Shown here piece after piece: positions 44,792 through 54,415 of a stretch of 64,000 nucleotides of DNA. The DNA lies in assembly GCF_004137795.1 (NCBI RefSeq), contig NZ_NWTM01000007.1, forward strand, positions 32,621 through 96,620, in the 5' to 3' direction. Each line of letters opens with the position of its first letter. The stretch's first letter is position 1. The notes beneath the pieces are model-generated. The model did no database searches. It was not told the origin of the DNA and saw only the letters and a list, made by a program, of their open reading frames with translations. This DNA is from Pectobacterium zantedeschiae (GTDB lineage: Bacteria > Pseudomonadota > Gammaproteobacteria > Enterobacterales > Enterobacteriaceae). Made by a program: the position numbers and the translations under genes.

Positions 44792-45562
44792 CTATGTCCG
44801 CAGCCCACGTCCGCGTTCAATCAACCACCAAACCAGCAGATAAAACACCACGATAAAGGCAATCAGCACCGACATCGTGAACAACAGCGGCACATCCTGA
44901 ATTCCGAGGAAGCCATAGCGGAAACCGCTAATCATGTACACCACTGGGTTCAGTTTAGAAATAGCCTGCCAGACGGGCGGTAACAGCGTTAACGAGTAAA
45001 ACACGCCACCCAGATAGGTCAACGGCGTCAATACAAACGTTGGGATCAGACTGATATCATCAAAGGTTTTCGCAAACACCGCATTCAGTAATCCCGCCAG
45101 CGAGAACAGCGTCGCCGTCAGTAGCAATGTCAGAACGATGATCCACCAGGCATGCACATGCAACGGGACGAAAAACAGCGACACCGCCGTTACCAGAACC
45201 CCTACGCACACGCCACGCGCGATCCCCCCGCCAATATACCCCGCAATAATCACATGAGTTGGCACTGGCGCGACCAGCAACTCTTCAATATTGCGCTGAA
45301 ATTTGGCGCTGAAGAAGGAAGAGGCTACGTTGGCATAGGCGTTGGTAATCACCGCCATCATAATCAGGCCCGGTACGATAAACTGCATGTAGGTGAAACC
45401 GTGCATTTCACCAATACGTGAACCGATCAGGTTGCCGAAAATAATAAAGTACAGCGTCATGGTGATCACTGGCGGCACCAGCGTCTGAATCCAGATCCGG
45501 CCAAATCGGGTCACTTCTTTGACCCAAATACTCTGTAGCGCCACCCAATACAAATGCATCAT
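44792..45562 (-). CDS. yadH: ABC-2 type permease YadH
   Basis: A 256-residue inner-membrane protein of the ABC-2 exporter type with six hydrophobic segments. The family signature lies around LTPLTYLGGVFYSLTLLPP near residue 178. It pairs with the YadG ATPase, whose stop it overlaps by 4 bases (ATGA). The substrate is unknown. Order and neighbours (panD, can) match E. coli. Confidence 0.94.
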   Translation of the reverse strand: MMHLYWVALQSIWVKEVTRFGRIWIQTLVPPVITMTLYFIIFGNLIGSRIGEMHGFTYMQFIVPGLIMMAVITNAYANVASSFFSAKFQRNIEELLVAPVPTHVIIAGYIGGGIARGVCVGVLVTAVSLFFVPLHVHAWWIIVLTLLLTATLFSLAGLLNAVFAKTFDDISLIPTFVLTPLTYLGGVFYSLTLLPPVWQAISKLNPVVYMISGFRYGFLGIQDVPLLFTMSVLIAFIVVFYLLVWWLIERGRGLRT

Positions 45563-46497
45563 GCTTTTTCTCCCTTACCGTTCGTCCCGTCCCCATTAAC
45601 CAACGTGACAAACAGCTCTTCCAGCCGGTTAGCTTTATTACGCATACTTAATATTGTTATCCCTTGCGCGCTTAGCTGGCTGAATAGCGCGTTCAGGCCT
45701 TGCTCGCGCATCACATCTACTTCCAGCGTTGACGTATCCATCAGGCGGAACGTATAACCTTCAAGCTGTGGTAGCGGGCTTTTTGCCGCCAGATCGAAAA
45801 TAAACGTTTCGGACTTCAACTGAGCAAGAAGCTGCTTCATCGACGTATTTTCCACCAGTTCCCCGCGCTGAATGATCCCGATGTTGCGGCACAGCATTTC
45901 CGCCTCTTCCAGGTAGTGCGTCGTCAGGATAATCGTGGTGCCCTGCGCGTTCAGTTCCTTCAAAAAGCCCCACATGGAGCGGCGTAGTTCGATATCTACC
46001 CCCGCAGTTGGCTCATCAAGAATCAGCAGTTTGGGCTCATGCATTAACGCACGTGCGATCATCAGGCGACGCTTCATCCCACCGGACAACATCATCGCTT
46101 TTTCGCTGCGTTTCTCCCATAGATCCAGCTGTTTCAGGTATTTTTCGGCACGCTGCAACGCATCCTGACGTTTCACGCCATAGTAACCGGCCTGATTAAC
46201 CACAATCTGTAATACCGTTTCGAAAGGATTGAAGTTGAACTCCTGCGGAACCAATCCCAGTTGGCGCTTCGCATTCACTTTATCCAACTCAAGATCGTAG
46301 CCAAAGACGCGAACTTTACCGGCGGTTTTATTCACCAACGAGCTGATAATCCCTATCGTGGTTGATTTTCCCGCGCCGTTCGGCCCCAGTAGCGCATAGA
46401 AATCCCCCGCTTCCACGTTCAGGTCGATTCCCCGTAACGCCTTGACGCCTCCCGGATAAGTTTTGGTGAGTTGCGCCAGTTCCAGTGCATATGTCAT
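45559..46497 (-). CDS. yadG: ABC transporter ATPase YadG
   Basis: A 312-residue ATPase for the YadGH exporter. Walker A GPNGAGKST, Q-loop in GLVPQEFNFNP, signature LSGGMKRR, Walker B LLILDEPTAGVD, H-loop LTTHYLEEAE. A C-terminal extension of about 90 residues follows the ATPase core. First gene of the pair, with an ERIC-like element upstream. Confidence 0.95.
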   Translation of the reverse strand: MTYALELAQLTKTYPGGVKALRGIDLNVEAGDFYALLGPNGAGKSTTIGIISSLVNKTAGKVRVFGYDLELDKVNAKRQLGLVPQEFNFNPFETVLQIVVNQAGYYGVKRQDALQRAEKYLKQLDLWEKRSEKAMMLSGGMKRRLMIARALMHEPKLLILDEPTAGVDIELRRSMWGFLKELNAQGTTIILTTHYLEEAEMLCRNIGIIQRGELVENTSMKQLLAQLKSETFIFDLAAKSPLPQLEGYTFRLMDTSTLEVDVMREQGLNALFSQLSAQGITILSMRNKANRLEELFVTLVNGDGTNGKGEKA

Positions 46498-46554
46498 AAG
46501 AAATGGATTGCCTTATTATCAGTGAGTTCTACAGATTCGAAGTGTGACAAATAA

Positions 46555-46828
46555 ATACTCTAAATAATTCAAGTTTCAGGCAGGCGGCAAGAGAAGGACA
46601 AATTCGTCGGGAACGAATTTGTCCAGCCAACGGCTGGCCTCCGGTGAGAGACAGGATGTCTCTCATTTCATCCCGATGAGCTTACTCAGGTAAGTGATTC
46701 GGGTGACTGACAAATCTGCCAGAGGCAGATTTGAACGCTGCTTGCAGCGATCCCTACGGGGCGAGGTCCACGCGAGTGGGCCGAGTAGCGCAGCCAACGC
46801 ACAGGCAACTTGAAGTATGACGAGTATA
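46555..46828 (+). repeat. ERIC-like element, copy 2 (long form)
   Basis: A 274-base element between yadG and can. Its ends and right part match copy 1 (38360-38561). It holds about 70 extra bases with two more hairpins, GGACAAATTCG/CGAATTTGTCC and GAGAGACA/GTCTCTC, before the shared GTAAGTGATTCGGGTGA core. It lies upstream of both divergent genes. Confidence 0.8.
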
Positions 46829-46907
46829 AACTATCGTTTTTCAAACGACGCATGTTGCCTTATATTACTCCCCACTGCCCCTTGTTTGTTACAGGTCATT
46901 TACTTTC

Positions 46908-47549
46908 ATGAAAGAAATTGAAACGCTCATCGCGAACAACCAACTTTGGTCTAAAACGATGGTGGAAGAGGATCCTGGCTATTTTGAACGTCTGGCGCAG
47001 GCACAACGACCCCGTTTTCTATGGATTGGATGCTCGGACAGTCGCGTACCTGCGGAAAGTCTGACCAGCCTTGAGCCTGGTGAACTGTTTGTTCACCGCA
47101 ACGTCGCAAATCTGGTTATTCACACCGATCTCAATTGCCTGTCTGTCGTGCAATATGCCGTCGAAGTTCTCGAAGTCGAGCACATCATCATCTGCGGTCA
47201 CTACGGCTGCGGCGGTGTTCAGGCGGCGGTGGAAAACCCAGAATTGGGTTTGATTAATAACTGGCTGCTGCATATTCGTGATTTGTGGTACAAGCATAGT
47301 TCGCTGCTGGGGGAATTGCCTCCTGAACAGCGACTGAACACGCTCTGTGAAATCAACGTTGTCGAGCAAGTTTATAACCTTGGCCACTCGACGATCATGC
47401 AGTCCGCCTGGAAGCGCGGGCAGAAAGTCACGATCCACGGTTGGGTTTACGGTATTCAGGATGGCCGACTGCGCGATCTGGAAGTGACTGCGACCAACCG
47501 GGAGACGCTGGAACAGCGTTATCGCCGCGCGATTTCGTCACTGCCTTGA
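46908..47549 (+). CDS. can: Beta-class carbonic anhydrase
   Basis: A 213-residue zinc enzyme that interconverts CO2 and bicarbonate, needed for growth in air. Zinc ligands and the Asp-Arg dyad are in [10 protein letters not shown], and the second pair in GHYGCGG. Length and context (between yadG and hpt) match E. coli can. Its stop faces that of hpt. Confidence 0.97.
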   Translation: MKEIETLIANNQLWSKTMVEEDPGYFERLAQAQRPRFLWIGCSDSRVPAESLTSLEPGELFVHRNVANLVIHTDLNCLSVVQYAVEVLEVEHIIICGHYGCGGVQAAVENPELGLINNWLLHIRDLWYKHSSLLGELPPEQRLNTLCEINVVEQVYNLGHSTIMQSAWKRGQKVTIHGWVYGIQDGRLRDLEVTATNRETLEQRYRRAISSLP

Positions 47550-47559
47550 TCCACTGCCT

Positions 47560-47580
47560 GACGCCCACTCGCTGGGCGTC
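47560..47580. terminator. Hairpin between can and hpt
   Basis: GACGCCCA (47560-47567) pairs perfectly with TGGGCGTC (47573-47580) around a 5-base loop, in the 59-base gap between the convergent can and hpt. It probably ends both transcripts, though the T-run is poor. Confidence 0.6.
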
Positions 47581-47608
47581 GTTCACGGCATCAGCCTTAC
47601 CTTGACCG

Positions 47609-48142
47609 TTATTCTTGCGGAACAACCTTGCCGACGTAAGGTAAATGACGATAGTGCTGAGCATAGTCGATGCCGTAACCCACAACGAACTCATCAGGGA
47701 TCGAGAACCCAACCCACTCCACTTTCACCGCTACTTCACGGCGCTCTGGTTTATCCAGCAGCGTACAGATAGCCAACGATTTCGGCTCACGCAGTTGCAG
47801 AATTTCCCGCACTCTGCTCAATGTATTACCCGAATCGATAATATCTTCAACGATCAATACGTCTTTACCGCGAATATCTTCATCCAAATCTTTCAGAATT
47901 TTAACATCGCGCGTACTGTTCATACCGCTGCCATAGCTGGATGCCGTCATGAAATCCACTTCGTGAGGGACATCGATCGCTCGGCATAGATCGGCCATAA
48001 AGATAAACGATCCGCGCAATAGCCCCACCAGCACCATATCGCTGCCGCTATCACGGTAGTGTTCGCTGATCTGTTGCCCCAGTTCGGTAACCCGCGCCAT
48101 CACTTCCTGCTCAGAAATCATGACTTCCACGGTATGTTTCAT
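47609..48142 (-). CDS. hpt: Hypoxanthine phosphoribosyltransferase
   Basis: A 177-residue purine salvage enzyme that forms IMP from hypoxanthine and PRPP. The PRPP-binding motif is [25 protein letters not shown] and [12 protein letters not shown] are conserved. Start at ATG giving [12 protein letters not shown], which aligns with E. coli; 15 codons of open frame upstream are unsupported. Confidence 0.97.
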   Translation of the reverse strand: MKHTVEVMISEQEVMARVTELGQQISEHYRDSGSDMVLVGLLRGSFIFMADLCRAIDVPHEVDFMTASSYGSGMNSTRDVKILKDLDEDIRGKDVLIVEDIIDSGNTLSRVREILQLREPKSLAICTLLDKPERREVAVKVEWVGFSIPDEFVVGYGIDYAQHYRHLPYVGKVVPQE

Positions 48143-48294
48143 CATACTGATAACTCTTTGAAGTAAGGTATTCAGCACCATCGACAAAATGACAGACTCA
48201 TTCCCGATGATGCGCCAATGCTGACGTTTAAATCAGTCTGGGCAGTGCCCAGGCGCGCGAAGTATATCAGAAACCACACCATGAAGGAGACATC

Positions 48295-48729
48295 ATGAGC
48301 ACACCACCCGTGGATGTTTGCTACAAAGTGAACGCCCCGCTTTCCAGCCAGCAGTTCATTGAGCTGTTGGCAAAAACCTCATTGGGGCCACGCCGCCCGC
48401 TGGATGATGAGACGGCGATTGCAGGTATGCTTAAGCACGCCAACCTGCTGGTTTCCGCATGGCAAGGAGAAACGCTGGTTGGCATCGCACGTAGCGTGAC
48501 AGATTTTCATTTCTGCTGTTATCTGTCCGATCTGGCGGTGTCAGACGACTGTCAGCATGTGGGGATAGGAAAAAAGCTCATTCAACAAACCGCTCAGCAG
48601 TTGGAAAAAGGCTGCAAAATCATTTTGCTGGCCGCACCGCTGGCGGTGGATTACTACCCGAAATTAGGGTTTGAAAAACACAACAGCGCCTGGCTCATAC
48701 CTGCATCAGATCTGCACTCAGAGGCGTAA
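48295..48729 (+). CDS. GNAT-family acetyltransferase
   Basis: A 144-residue N-acetyltransferase. The acetyl-CoA loop is in QHVGIGKKLIQQT (Q/R-x-x-G-x-G/A type), followed by LLAAPLAVDYYPKLGFEKH, a common GNAT end. Ribosome binding site AAGGAG. Its stop codon directly abuts that of the convergent ATPase gene at 48730, with no base between them. The substrate is unknown. Confidence 0.88.
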   Translation: MSTPPVDVCYKVNAPLSSQQFIELLAKTSLGPRRPLDDETAIAGMLKHANLLVSAWQGETLVGIARSVTDFHFCCYLSDLAVSDDCQHVGIGKKLIQQTAQQLEKGCKIILLAAPLAVDYYPKLGFEKHNSAWLIPASDLHSEA

Positions 48730-49815
48730 TCATTTTTTCTCAGGATCTTCAGCCGTGCTGTTGACGGCCGGTAAAGCAGGATACAAAACCGGAGGATCCG
48801 TCTTAATACTTAAACGCACCTGCTGCCCTGGTTCAAACCAGTTGCCGGTCTGCACCAGCAGCATCAACTCTCCCAGTTTCACCCGATACAAGTTTGATGT
48901 GCCCATAAACAATCGATCTTCGATCGAGGCTGGGCCATCAGGATCGAGCGCCAATGCCACGTCTGCCGGGCGCACCATCCAGTCGCACTGCGAATCGATT
49001 GACTGATTGAGTGGATGTGTCGCGAGATGATCGCCCAATGGGCTCTGCCATTGATGGTCGCTCATGATTTTCACGGGCAAATAGTTCGTATTCCCCATAA
49101 AATCAGCCACAAAGCGACTATTCGGGCGATGATACAACTCGGATGGATAACCCTGCTGCACTATCTTCCCTTCATCAAGCAAGATCAGATGGTCGGCACA
49201 GGCAAACGCATCCTCTCTACTGTGCGTAGCAAAAACCGCCGCGACATGACGCTGTTTGAGAACCTGTCGTAACTCGGTGATCAGGCGATAGCGAGTCTGG
49301 CTGTCCAGTCCTGGAAATGGCTCGTCCAGCAGCAGCAGTTTCGGTTCACAGGCCAGCGCACGGGCAATGGCCAAACGCTGTTGCTGTTCATTAGAGAGCT
49401 CATGTGGATAACGCGCAGCAACATCATCCAGTTGCAAGAGCACCAGCATCTCCGCACAGATTGGCTTCACCTCACTTTCCGGGCGGCCATATAAACCAAA
49501 TGCAATATTGCCTTCAACGGTCAGATGCGGAAAAAGCGCGTAGTCCTGAAAAATCAGCCCAACCTGACGCCGTTCAGGCAAGACGTATTCCTGCGGTGAG
49601 CTGATGGGCTCTCCCTCCAGCAAGATCTTGCCCTGAGTAATCGGCAGCAAGCCCGCGATCGCCTGTAATAACGCCGTTTTACCGCTGCCGTTCCTGCCCA
49701 GTAGACAGATAGTCTCATCATCGCGCACGGCAAATGAGATGTTCTCCAACACGGGGGTCTGCTGCAACGTACAACTTACCGCCTGAACGCTAAGAATATC
49801 TATCGACGCAACCAT
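48730..49815 (-). CDS. Iron(III)-type ABC transporter ATPase, FbpC/SfuC-like
   Basis: A 361-residue ATPase with a C-terminal TOBE-like region. Walker A is GRNGSGKTA, Walker B LLLLDEPFPGLD, H-loop ATHSREDA. The ABC signature reads LSNEQQQR where the family has LSGGQQQR, replacing both glycines, and the D-loop is PGLD rather than SALD. Activity may be reduced, or the motif may have diverged with its partner. It lies 4 bases after the permease gene. Substrate (ferric iron) is inferred from family likeness only. Confidence 0.85.
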   Translation of the reverse strand: MVASIDILSVQAVSCTLQQTPVLENISFAVRDDETICLLGRNGSGKTALLQAIAGLLPITQGKILLEGEPISSPQEYVLPERRQVGLIFQDYALFPHLTVEGNIAFGLYGRPESEVKPICAEMLVLLQLDDVAARYPHELSNEQQQRLAIARALACEPKLLLLDEPFPGLDSQTRYRLITELRQVLKQRHVAAVFATHSREDAFACADHLILLDEGKIVQQGYPSELYHRPNSRFVADFMGNTNYLPVKIMSDHQWQSPLGDHLATHPLNQSIDSQCDWMVRPADVALALDPDGPASIEDRLFMGTSNLYRVKLGELMLLVQTGNWFEPGQQVRLSIKTDPPVLYPALPAVNSTAEDPEKK

Positions 49816-49819
49816 GTGA

Positions 49820-51505
49820 TTATCCTTTTATATTCAGTGCGCGATTCAGCCAGAAAACCGGTATCAGCCCTACAGCGACTAACACCAGCGCTGGAAAAGC
49901 AAATGACGCAATCTGCTCACTCGCCGTAAAGCGAAAAACATACGTTGCCAACGTATCAATCCCAAAAGGACGCAGCAGCAGCGACACATTCAGCTCTTTC
50001 ATGCTTTCCGTGAAGATCAGCAACGCACCGATGAAGATACTGCGGCGCAACAGCGGAATATGCACGCGTGACCAGCGACTGAGGGGAGAAGCTCCCAGCA
50101 CGAGACTCGCACTATCCAACGATCTTGGGATGGCTTCCATGCTGCGTTCAAGACTGTCCAACATCAAGCGTCCAAATTTAACGCTATAGGCAAGGATGAG
50201 AATAAATAGCGAGCCTGCGAGCAAAGCATCCGCAGTAGGGAGCCCGGCAGCACTGGCAAGCAAATTAATCCCGTTATCCACCAGCGACAACAAGGTAAAC
50301 AGCCCTACGGCCAGTACCGCGCCAGGTAAGGCAAAACTCAAACTAACCAACCGAACTGGCGTCTGATTGGCAAACACGCCAGCCGTGCGCGTGTAGAAGA
50401 TAAACGACAACGCCATTAGCGTAATGATGGCGGTCGCCGTCGCAGATGCCAACAGGCTATTCATTACCGCGTGGAGGAACACCATATCCCATATCGACAT
50501 CATGTGCCGGAGAGCCAGAAATAACAGATACAGTACAGGGAGCAGGAACGACAGACAAACAACTCCCCAGCAATAACTGCGAACCACCCTGCTACGCCAC
50601 CCGCTCAACACAGGCGGTACTACCAGAGGGGAATTTGCCTGAGCTTGATAAATTTTTTGCTTCCGACGCCAAAGATTAACCAAAAACATCAAAAGAAAAA
50701 TCGCGGGCAGAATCAAGACCCCAAGACGCGCAGCCGCCCCTACATCACCCTGCATCTGCCAGATATCCAGCACCTGCGTTGTCATAGTTGGGATACCCAG
50801 ATAAGACGCGGTACCATAATCGCCCAGTGTCTCGACCATCACTAGCGCGCCACCACAGGCAATAGCTGGCAGCGCAATGGGCAAACATAAGCGTCGGAAT
50901 ACCTGAGTGCGAGTCTGATTCAGTAAACGGGCCGAATGGATGAGGCTGGCGGGCTGTTTCACCAGCGCTTCGCGCACCAACAGGTAAATGTAGGGATACA
51001 ACACCAGCGCCAGTATCAAACTCACACAGCCGAGTGAAAGAGGTAGCTCAGCAGCATGGGATTCTCCCCATAGCGATGCTATCCACAACCCTCCTTCCCT
51101 TAACAACAGGAACAGATGCCGTAACGCATCGGTATAAAGGTAAGCGAGCAGAAAAGCAGGCATAGCAAGCGGCAGGCAAAGCGCCCATTGCAACACGCGA
51201 TGGCCAGGAAAGCGGTACATGGCGATAAACCACGCTGAAGGCAAACCAAACAGTAGACTGAAGAAAAGCGTACCCATCACGATGACCGCAGAATGTATCA
51301 GATAGGTAGGTAAACCGATTTGCCACAGTTGGGTAAATCCCAGCCCGTCGGCAAAAAAAGCCTGATAAAAAACCGTTGCTAAAGGAAGCAGCAACAGTCC
51401 CGCCAACAACCAACTACTGACGCGCCAGACACCGGAGATCATAGAATAAAAACTGTATTGGGTGAGATCTCTGTTATTAATAACAGAGCCTGACAGCGGC
51501 GTCAT
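49820..51505 (-). CDS. Iron(III)-type ABC transporter permease, FbpB/SfuB-like
   Basis: A 561-residue permease with two fused binding-protein-dependent halves and about twelve hydrophobic segments. The coupling motif is in SARLLNQTRTQVFRRLCLP in the first half and in SLVLGASPLSRWSRVHIPLL in the second, as in SfuB. Its usual periplasmic partner (FbpA/SfuA) is absent upstream and downstream, where yacC and an ERIC remnant lie. A shorter start at MISGVWRVSSW is possible. The function is probably ferric iron import, if a binding protein is supplied elsewhere. Confidence 0.85.
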   Translation of the reverse strand: MTPLSGSVINNRDLTQYSFYSMISGVWRVSSWLLAGLLLLPLATVFYQAFFADGLGFTQLWQIGLPTYLIHSAVIVMGTLFFSLLFGLPSAWFIAMYRFPGHRVLQWALCLPLAMPAFLLAYLYTDALRHLFLLLREGGLWIASLWGESHAAELPLSLGCVSLILALVLYPYIYLLVREALVKQPASLIHSARLLNQTRTQVFRRLCLPIALPAIACGGALVMVETLGDYGTASYLGIPTMTTQVLDIWQMQGDVGAAARLGVLILPAIFLLMFLVNLWRRKQKIYQAQANSPLVVPPVLSGWRSRVVRSYCWGVVCLSFLLPVLYLLFLALRHMMSIWDMVFLHAVMNSLLASATATAIITLMALSFIFYTRTAGVFANQTPVRLVSLSFALPGAVLAVGLFTLLSLVDNGINLLASAAGLPTADALLAGSLFILILAYSVKFGRLMLDSLERSMEAIPRSLDSASLVLGASPLSRWSRVHIPLLRRSIFIGALLIFTESMKELNVSLLLRPFGIDTLATYVFRFTASEQIASFAFPALVLVAVGLIPVFWLNRALNIKG

Positions 51506-51874
51506 CGTATCAAACAGCGATAAATAGGCTCTAATCCTGCGATTAACCCAAGATGGTTTTCACCACTTAAGACAATCCAAATAAATATTATTAATTTCAA
51601 CAAATTATACTCACTAACTTTCTTTCTTCTTGGCACTTATTCTTTATCGCTATTCTCTAAATAATTCGAGTGGCGGAGCAAAGCGTGGGTATTTTGCACC
51701 ACGCAAAGCGCGATCCCGTCAGAGAGAGGGCAACGAATGAGTCCAATAACAAAACCAACGCACATGCAGCTTGCAGAATAACGGGGGATATCAGATGTTT
51801 CCCGTAAGAAAACTTGGAACCCCATGGGATATCTGTGATAACGTCATCTGACGATATTTGGAACAGGTTCAACC
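51506..51874. other. Intergenic region upstream of fbpB-like gene and yacC
   Basis: About 370 bases, very AT-rich near 51575-51615 (likely promoter region of the permease gene). It includes the ERIC-like remnant at 51652-51790. No binding-protein gene or remnant is visible. Confidence 0.5.
51652..51790 (+). repeat. ERIC-like element, degenerate copy 3
   Basis: A 139-base shortened version. It begins TCTAAATAATTCGAG and ends with CCAACGCACATGCAGCTTG followed by AGAATAACGGG. The GTAAGTGATTCGGG core is missing and is replaced by other hairpin-forming sequence (GCGTGG/CCACGC). Confidence 0.65.
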
Positions 51875-52222
51875 ATGAAAAACTCTGCGCTGGCTCTGCT
51901 CCTGCTAAGCCTGATGAGCTTCTCTTCCGCCAGTAAGGCGCTGAATGAATTTGAAGCGGAAGATCTGGCCGATCTGACCGCGATCTTTGTCTATTTGAAA
52001 AACCACTGTGGCTATCAAGATCTGCCGAATGAACAGATTCGTCGGACGCTAGTTGCATTTGCTCAGCAGAATCGCTGGGATCTCAGCAACTACAACGCTT
52101 ACGACATGACGGCAATGGGTGAAGACAGCTATCGCGATCTCAGTAACATTGCGATCCCGACACCGAAGAAATGTCAGTCTCTGGCACGCAATTCACTCGG
52201 TCTGCTCTCCTACGCACAGTAA
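51875..52222 (+). CDS. yacC: YacC family protein (pilotin-like)
   Basis: A 115-residue exported protein, same length as E. coli YacC, of the PulS/OutS pilotin-related family. The signal peptide ends about SSASKA. The mature part LNEFEAEDLADLTAIFVYLK and GYQDLPNEQIRR are conserved; two cysteines (CGY and KKC) probably form a disulfide. It lacks a lipobox, so it is unlikely to be a lipoprotein like OutS. Placed ahead of speE as in E. coli. The function is not established. Confidence 0.9.
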   Translation: MKNSALALLLLSLMSFSSASKALNEFEAEDLADLTAIFVYLKNHCGYQDLPNEQIRRTLVAFAQQNRWDLSNYNAYDMTAMGEDSYRDLSNIAIPTPKKCQSLARNSLGLLSYAQ

Positions 52223-52331
52223 TTCTCCCTCTTCCTCCGCACTGACTGAAATTTGACCGTGCAAGCGGTAAAAGAGTCGGCTATGATGGCGCGCCAATTT
52301 TCATGGCTGTTATCGCGGAGGAAGCCCTAAC

Positions 52332-53195
52332 ATGTCCCAGAAAGAAATTTGGTATGAAACCCTACATGCCAACTTTGGCCAGTATTTTTCGGTTGATCGG
52401 GTGCTGTATCACGAGAAGACCGATCATCAAGATCTCATCATCTTTGAAAACGACGCATTAGGTCGCGTGATGGCGCTTGACGGCGTGGTGCAAACCACCG
52501 AGCGCGATGAATTCATCTATCACGAAATGCTCACCCACGTTCCCCTTCTGTCACACGGCAATGCCAAACGCGTACTGATTATCGGTGGCGGAGATGGCGG
52601 CATGCTGCGGGAAGTCAGCCGACACCGTGGCGTCGAACAGATCACGATGGTAGAGATCGATGCTGGCGTGGTGGAATTCTGTCGCCAATATTTGCCCAAC
52701 CACAGCGCTGGTAGCTATGACGACCCGCGTTTTAACCTGGTGATTGATGACGGCGTAAATTTCGTCAGACAGTGCAGCGAAAAGTTTGACGTCATTATTT
52801 CCGATTGCACCGACCCTATCGGCCCCGGCGAAAGCCTGTTCACCTCCGATTTCTATCAGGGTTGTGCCCGTTGCCTGAACGAAGGCGGAATTTTTGTCGC
52901 CCAGAATGGTGTCTGTTTCCTACAACAGGATGAAGCCGTCGGCAGCCATAAAAAACTCAGCCATTATTTCCATGATGTCAGCTTTTATCAGGCGGCTATC
53001 CCGACGTATTACGGCGGCATTATGACTTTCGCCTGGGCCAGCAATAACCCGGCACTACGCCAGCTAGACGCCGCAACGCTGCGCCAGCGTTTTTCGCAAT
53101 CAGGTATAAGCTGTCGCTATTACACGCCTGATGTTCACATCGGCAGCTTTGCCCTGCCGCAGTATCTGTTAAGTGCGCTACAGAATGCGCGATAA
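52332..53195 (+). CDS. speE: Spermidine synthase
   Basis: A 287-residue aminopropyltransferase that forms spermidine from putrescine and decarboxylated S-adenosylmethionine, releasing methylthioadenosine (removed by MtnN, also in this window). The nucleotide-binding block [11 protein letters not shown] near residue 83 and [10 protein letters not shown] near 158 carry catalytic residues. Ribosome binding site GGAGG. Followed by speD after 45 bases. Confidence 0.97.
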   Translation: MSQKEIWYETLHANFGQYFSVDRVLYHEKTDHQDLIIFENDALGRVMALDGVVQTTERDEFIYHEMLTHVPLLSHGNAKRVLIIGGGDGGMLREVSRHRGVEQITMVEIDAGVVEFCRQYLPNHSAGSYDDPRFNLVIDDGVNFVRQCSEKFDVIISDCTDPIGPGESLFTSDFYQGCARCLNEGGIFVAQNGVCFLQQDEAVGSHKKLSHYFHDVSFYQAAIPTYYGGIMTFAWASNNPALRQLDAATLRQRFSQSGISCRYYTPDVHIGSFALPQYLLSALQNAR

Positions 53196-53240
53196 TCCAT
53201 CACTTAGGGTAATCACACAGCCACAAGGGGGTGACGTAAA

Positions 53241-54035
53241 TTGCACAAGCTGAAGCTACACGGCTTTAACAACCTGACGAAAAGCCTGAGTTTTTGTATC
53301 TACGATATCTGTTACACCAAAACGGCCGACGATCGCGATGGTTACATCGCCTATATCGACGAACAATATAACGCTAATCGTTTAACAGAAATCCTCACCG
53401 AAACCTGCTCAATTATCGGTGCCAACGTCCTTAACATCGCACGTCAAGACTATGACCCACAAGGTGCCAGCGTAACCATTCTGGTCAGCGAAGAACCCAT
53501 CGATCCACGTGACGTGGATACCTCAGAACACCCAGGGCCGCTGCCTAACTCCGTCGTTGCGCATCTGGATAAAAGCCATATCTGCGTTCATACCTACCCG
53601 GAAAGCCACCCCGAAGGCGGACTTTGCACCTTCCGCGCAGATATCGAAGTTTCTACCTGTGGCGTAATCTCACCGCTAAAAGCGCTGAACTACCTCATCC
53701 ACCAGCTCGAATCCGATATTGTGACCATCGACTATCGCGTACGGGGGTTCACTCGTGATATCAATGGGATAAAGCATTTTATCGACCATCAGATTAACTC
53801 AGTCCAAAACTTCATGTCTGAGGATATGAAATCGCTCTATCACATGATGGACGTGAATGTGTATCAGGAAAATATCTTTCATACCAAGATGTTATTGAAA
53901 GACTTCGACCTCAAGCATTACCTATTCAACGTCAGTCCTGAAGAACTCAGCACTGCCGAACGGAAGAGGATTACCGATCTGCTATATCACGAAATGCAGG
54001 AAATCTATTACGGCAGAAACCTGCCCGTCCTGTAA
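53241..54035 (+). CDS. speD: S-adenosylmethionine decarboxylase proenzyme
   Basis: A 264-residue pyruvoyl enzyme that supplies the aminopropyl donor to SpeE. The self-cleavage site is the Lys-Ser bond in [18 protein letters not shown] (Ser near residue 112). Start is TTG, preceded by AAGGGGGTGA, and the protein then aligns from residue 1 with E. coli SpeD. Length equals E. coli. The gene order here is speE then speD. Confidence 0.96.
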   Translation: MHKLKLHGFNNLTKSLSFCIYDICYTKTADDRDGYIAYIDEQYNANRLTEILTETCSIIGANVLNIARQDYDPQGASVTILVSEEPIDPRDVDTSEHPGPLPNSVVAHLDKSHICVHTYPESHPEGGLCTFRADIEVSTCGVISPLKALNYLIHQLESDIVTIDYRVRGFTRDINGIKHFIDHQINSVQNFMSEDMKSLYHMMDVNVYQENIFHTKMLLKDFDLKHYLFNVSPEELSTAERKRITDLLYHEMQEIYYGRNLPVL

Positions 54036-54080
54036 TCGATCGCCTCAGGCAGCGATGCTGCCTTTGGTAAACCGAGATCG

Positions 54081-54146
54081 GAGATACCCGGGGCTATCAC
54101 GGTGCGAGGTATCCCTACGGGAACCTCATCACCGTGCTTCCCCTAA
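54081..54146 (+). repeat. Structured dispersed repeat, copy 2
   Basis: A 66-base element about 45 bases after the speD stop. CACGGTG-C-GAGGT pairs with ACCTC-AT-CACCGTG, capped by TCCC/GGGA with loop TAC, and it ends TTCCCCTAA. It is the same length and fold as the core at 18865-18930, with stem bases changed on both sides. It could also act as a 3' end or terminator for speD. Confidence 0.75.
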
Positions 54147-54256
54147 TATCAGACATTGTCATCAACCCGAATCACTGCTCTATTCGGATCGGGTAAAAGC
54201 AGCACTTTCCATCTCCCACCTCTCCCTTTCATTTCTTCGCACACTATTTCGTCAAA

Positions 54257-54275
54257 AATGATGCGTATCACATTT
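54257..54275. promoter_or_regulatory. Candidate Fur site upstream of nrdHIEF
   Basis: AATGATGCGTATCACATTT matches the 19-bp Fur consensus at about 10 positions, including AATGAT-like and ATCA halves. E. coli nrdHIEF is Fur-repressed, which supports the idea. Sequence evidence alone is weak. Confidence 0.4.
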
Positions 54276-54359
54276 ATTTCTTTCTGCATTTTTTACTTGC
54301 ATTCTCTAACAGCCTTGCCACATCTGGGTTCGCGTGAATTTGTATAAGGTCAACTAAAA

Positions 54360-54415
54360 ATCATATATCTTGTGTGGTTGAAATTTTAAATGTCCACATC
54401 TAGTATTCTTTGTGT
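54360..54415. promoter_or_regulatory. Two NrdR boxes upstream of nrdHIEF
   Basis: ATCATATATCTTGTGT (54360-54375) closely fits the NrdR consensus ACACWATATATWGTGT. A second, poorer box ends TTTGTGT at 54415, 40 bases on (four helical turns). Paired boxes are the usual arrangement for this ATP/dATP-sensing repressor of reductase genes. Confidence 0.65.
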
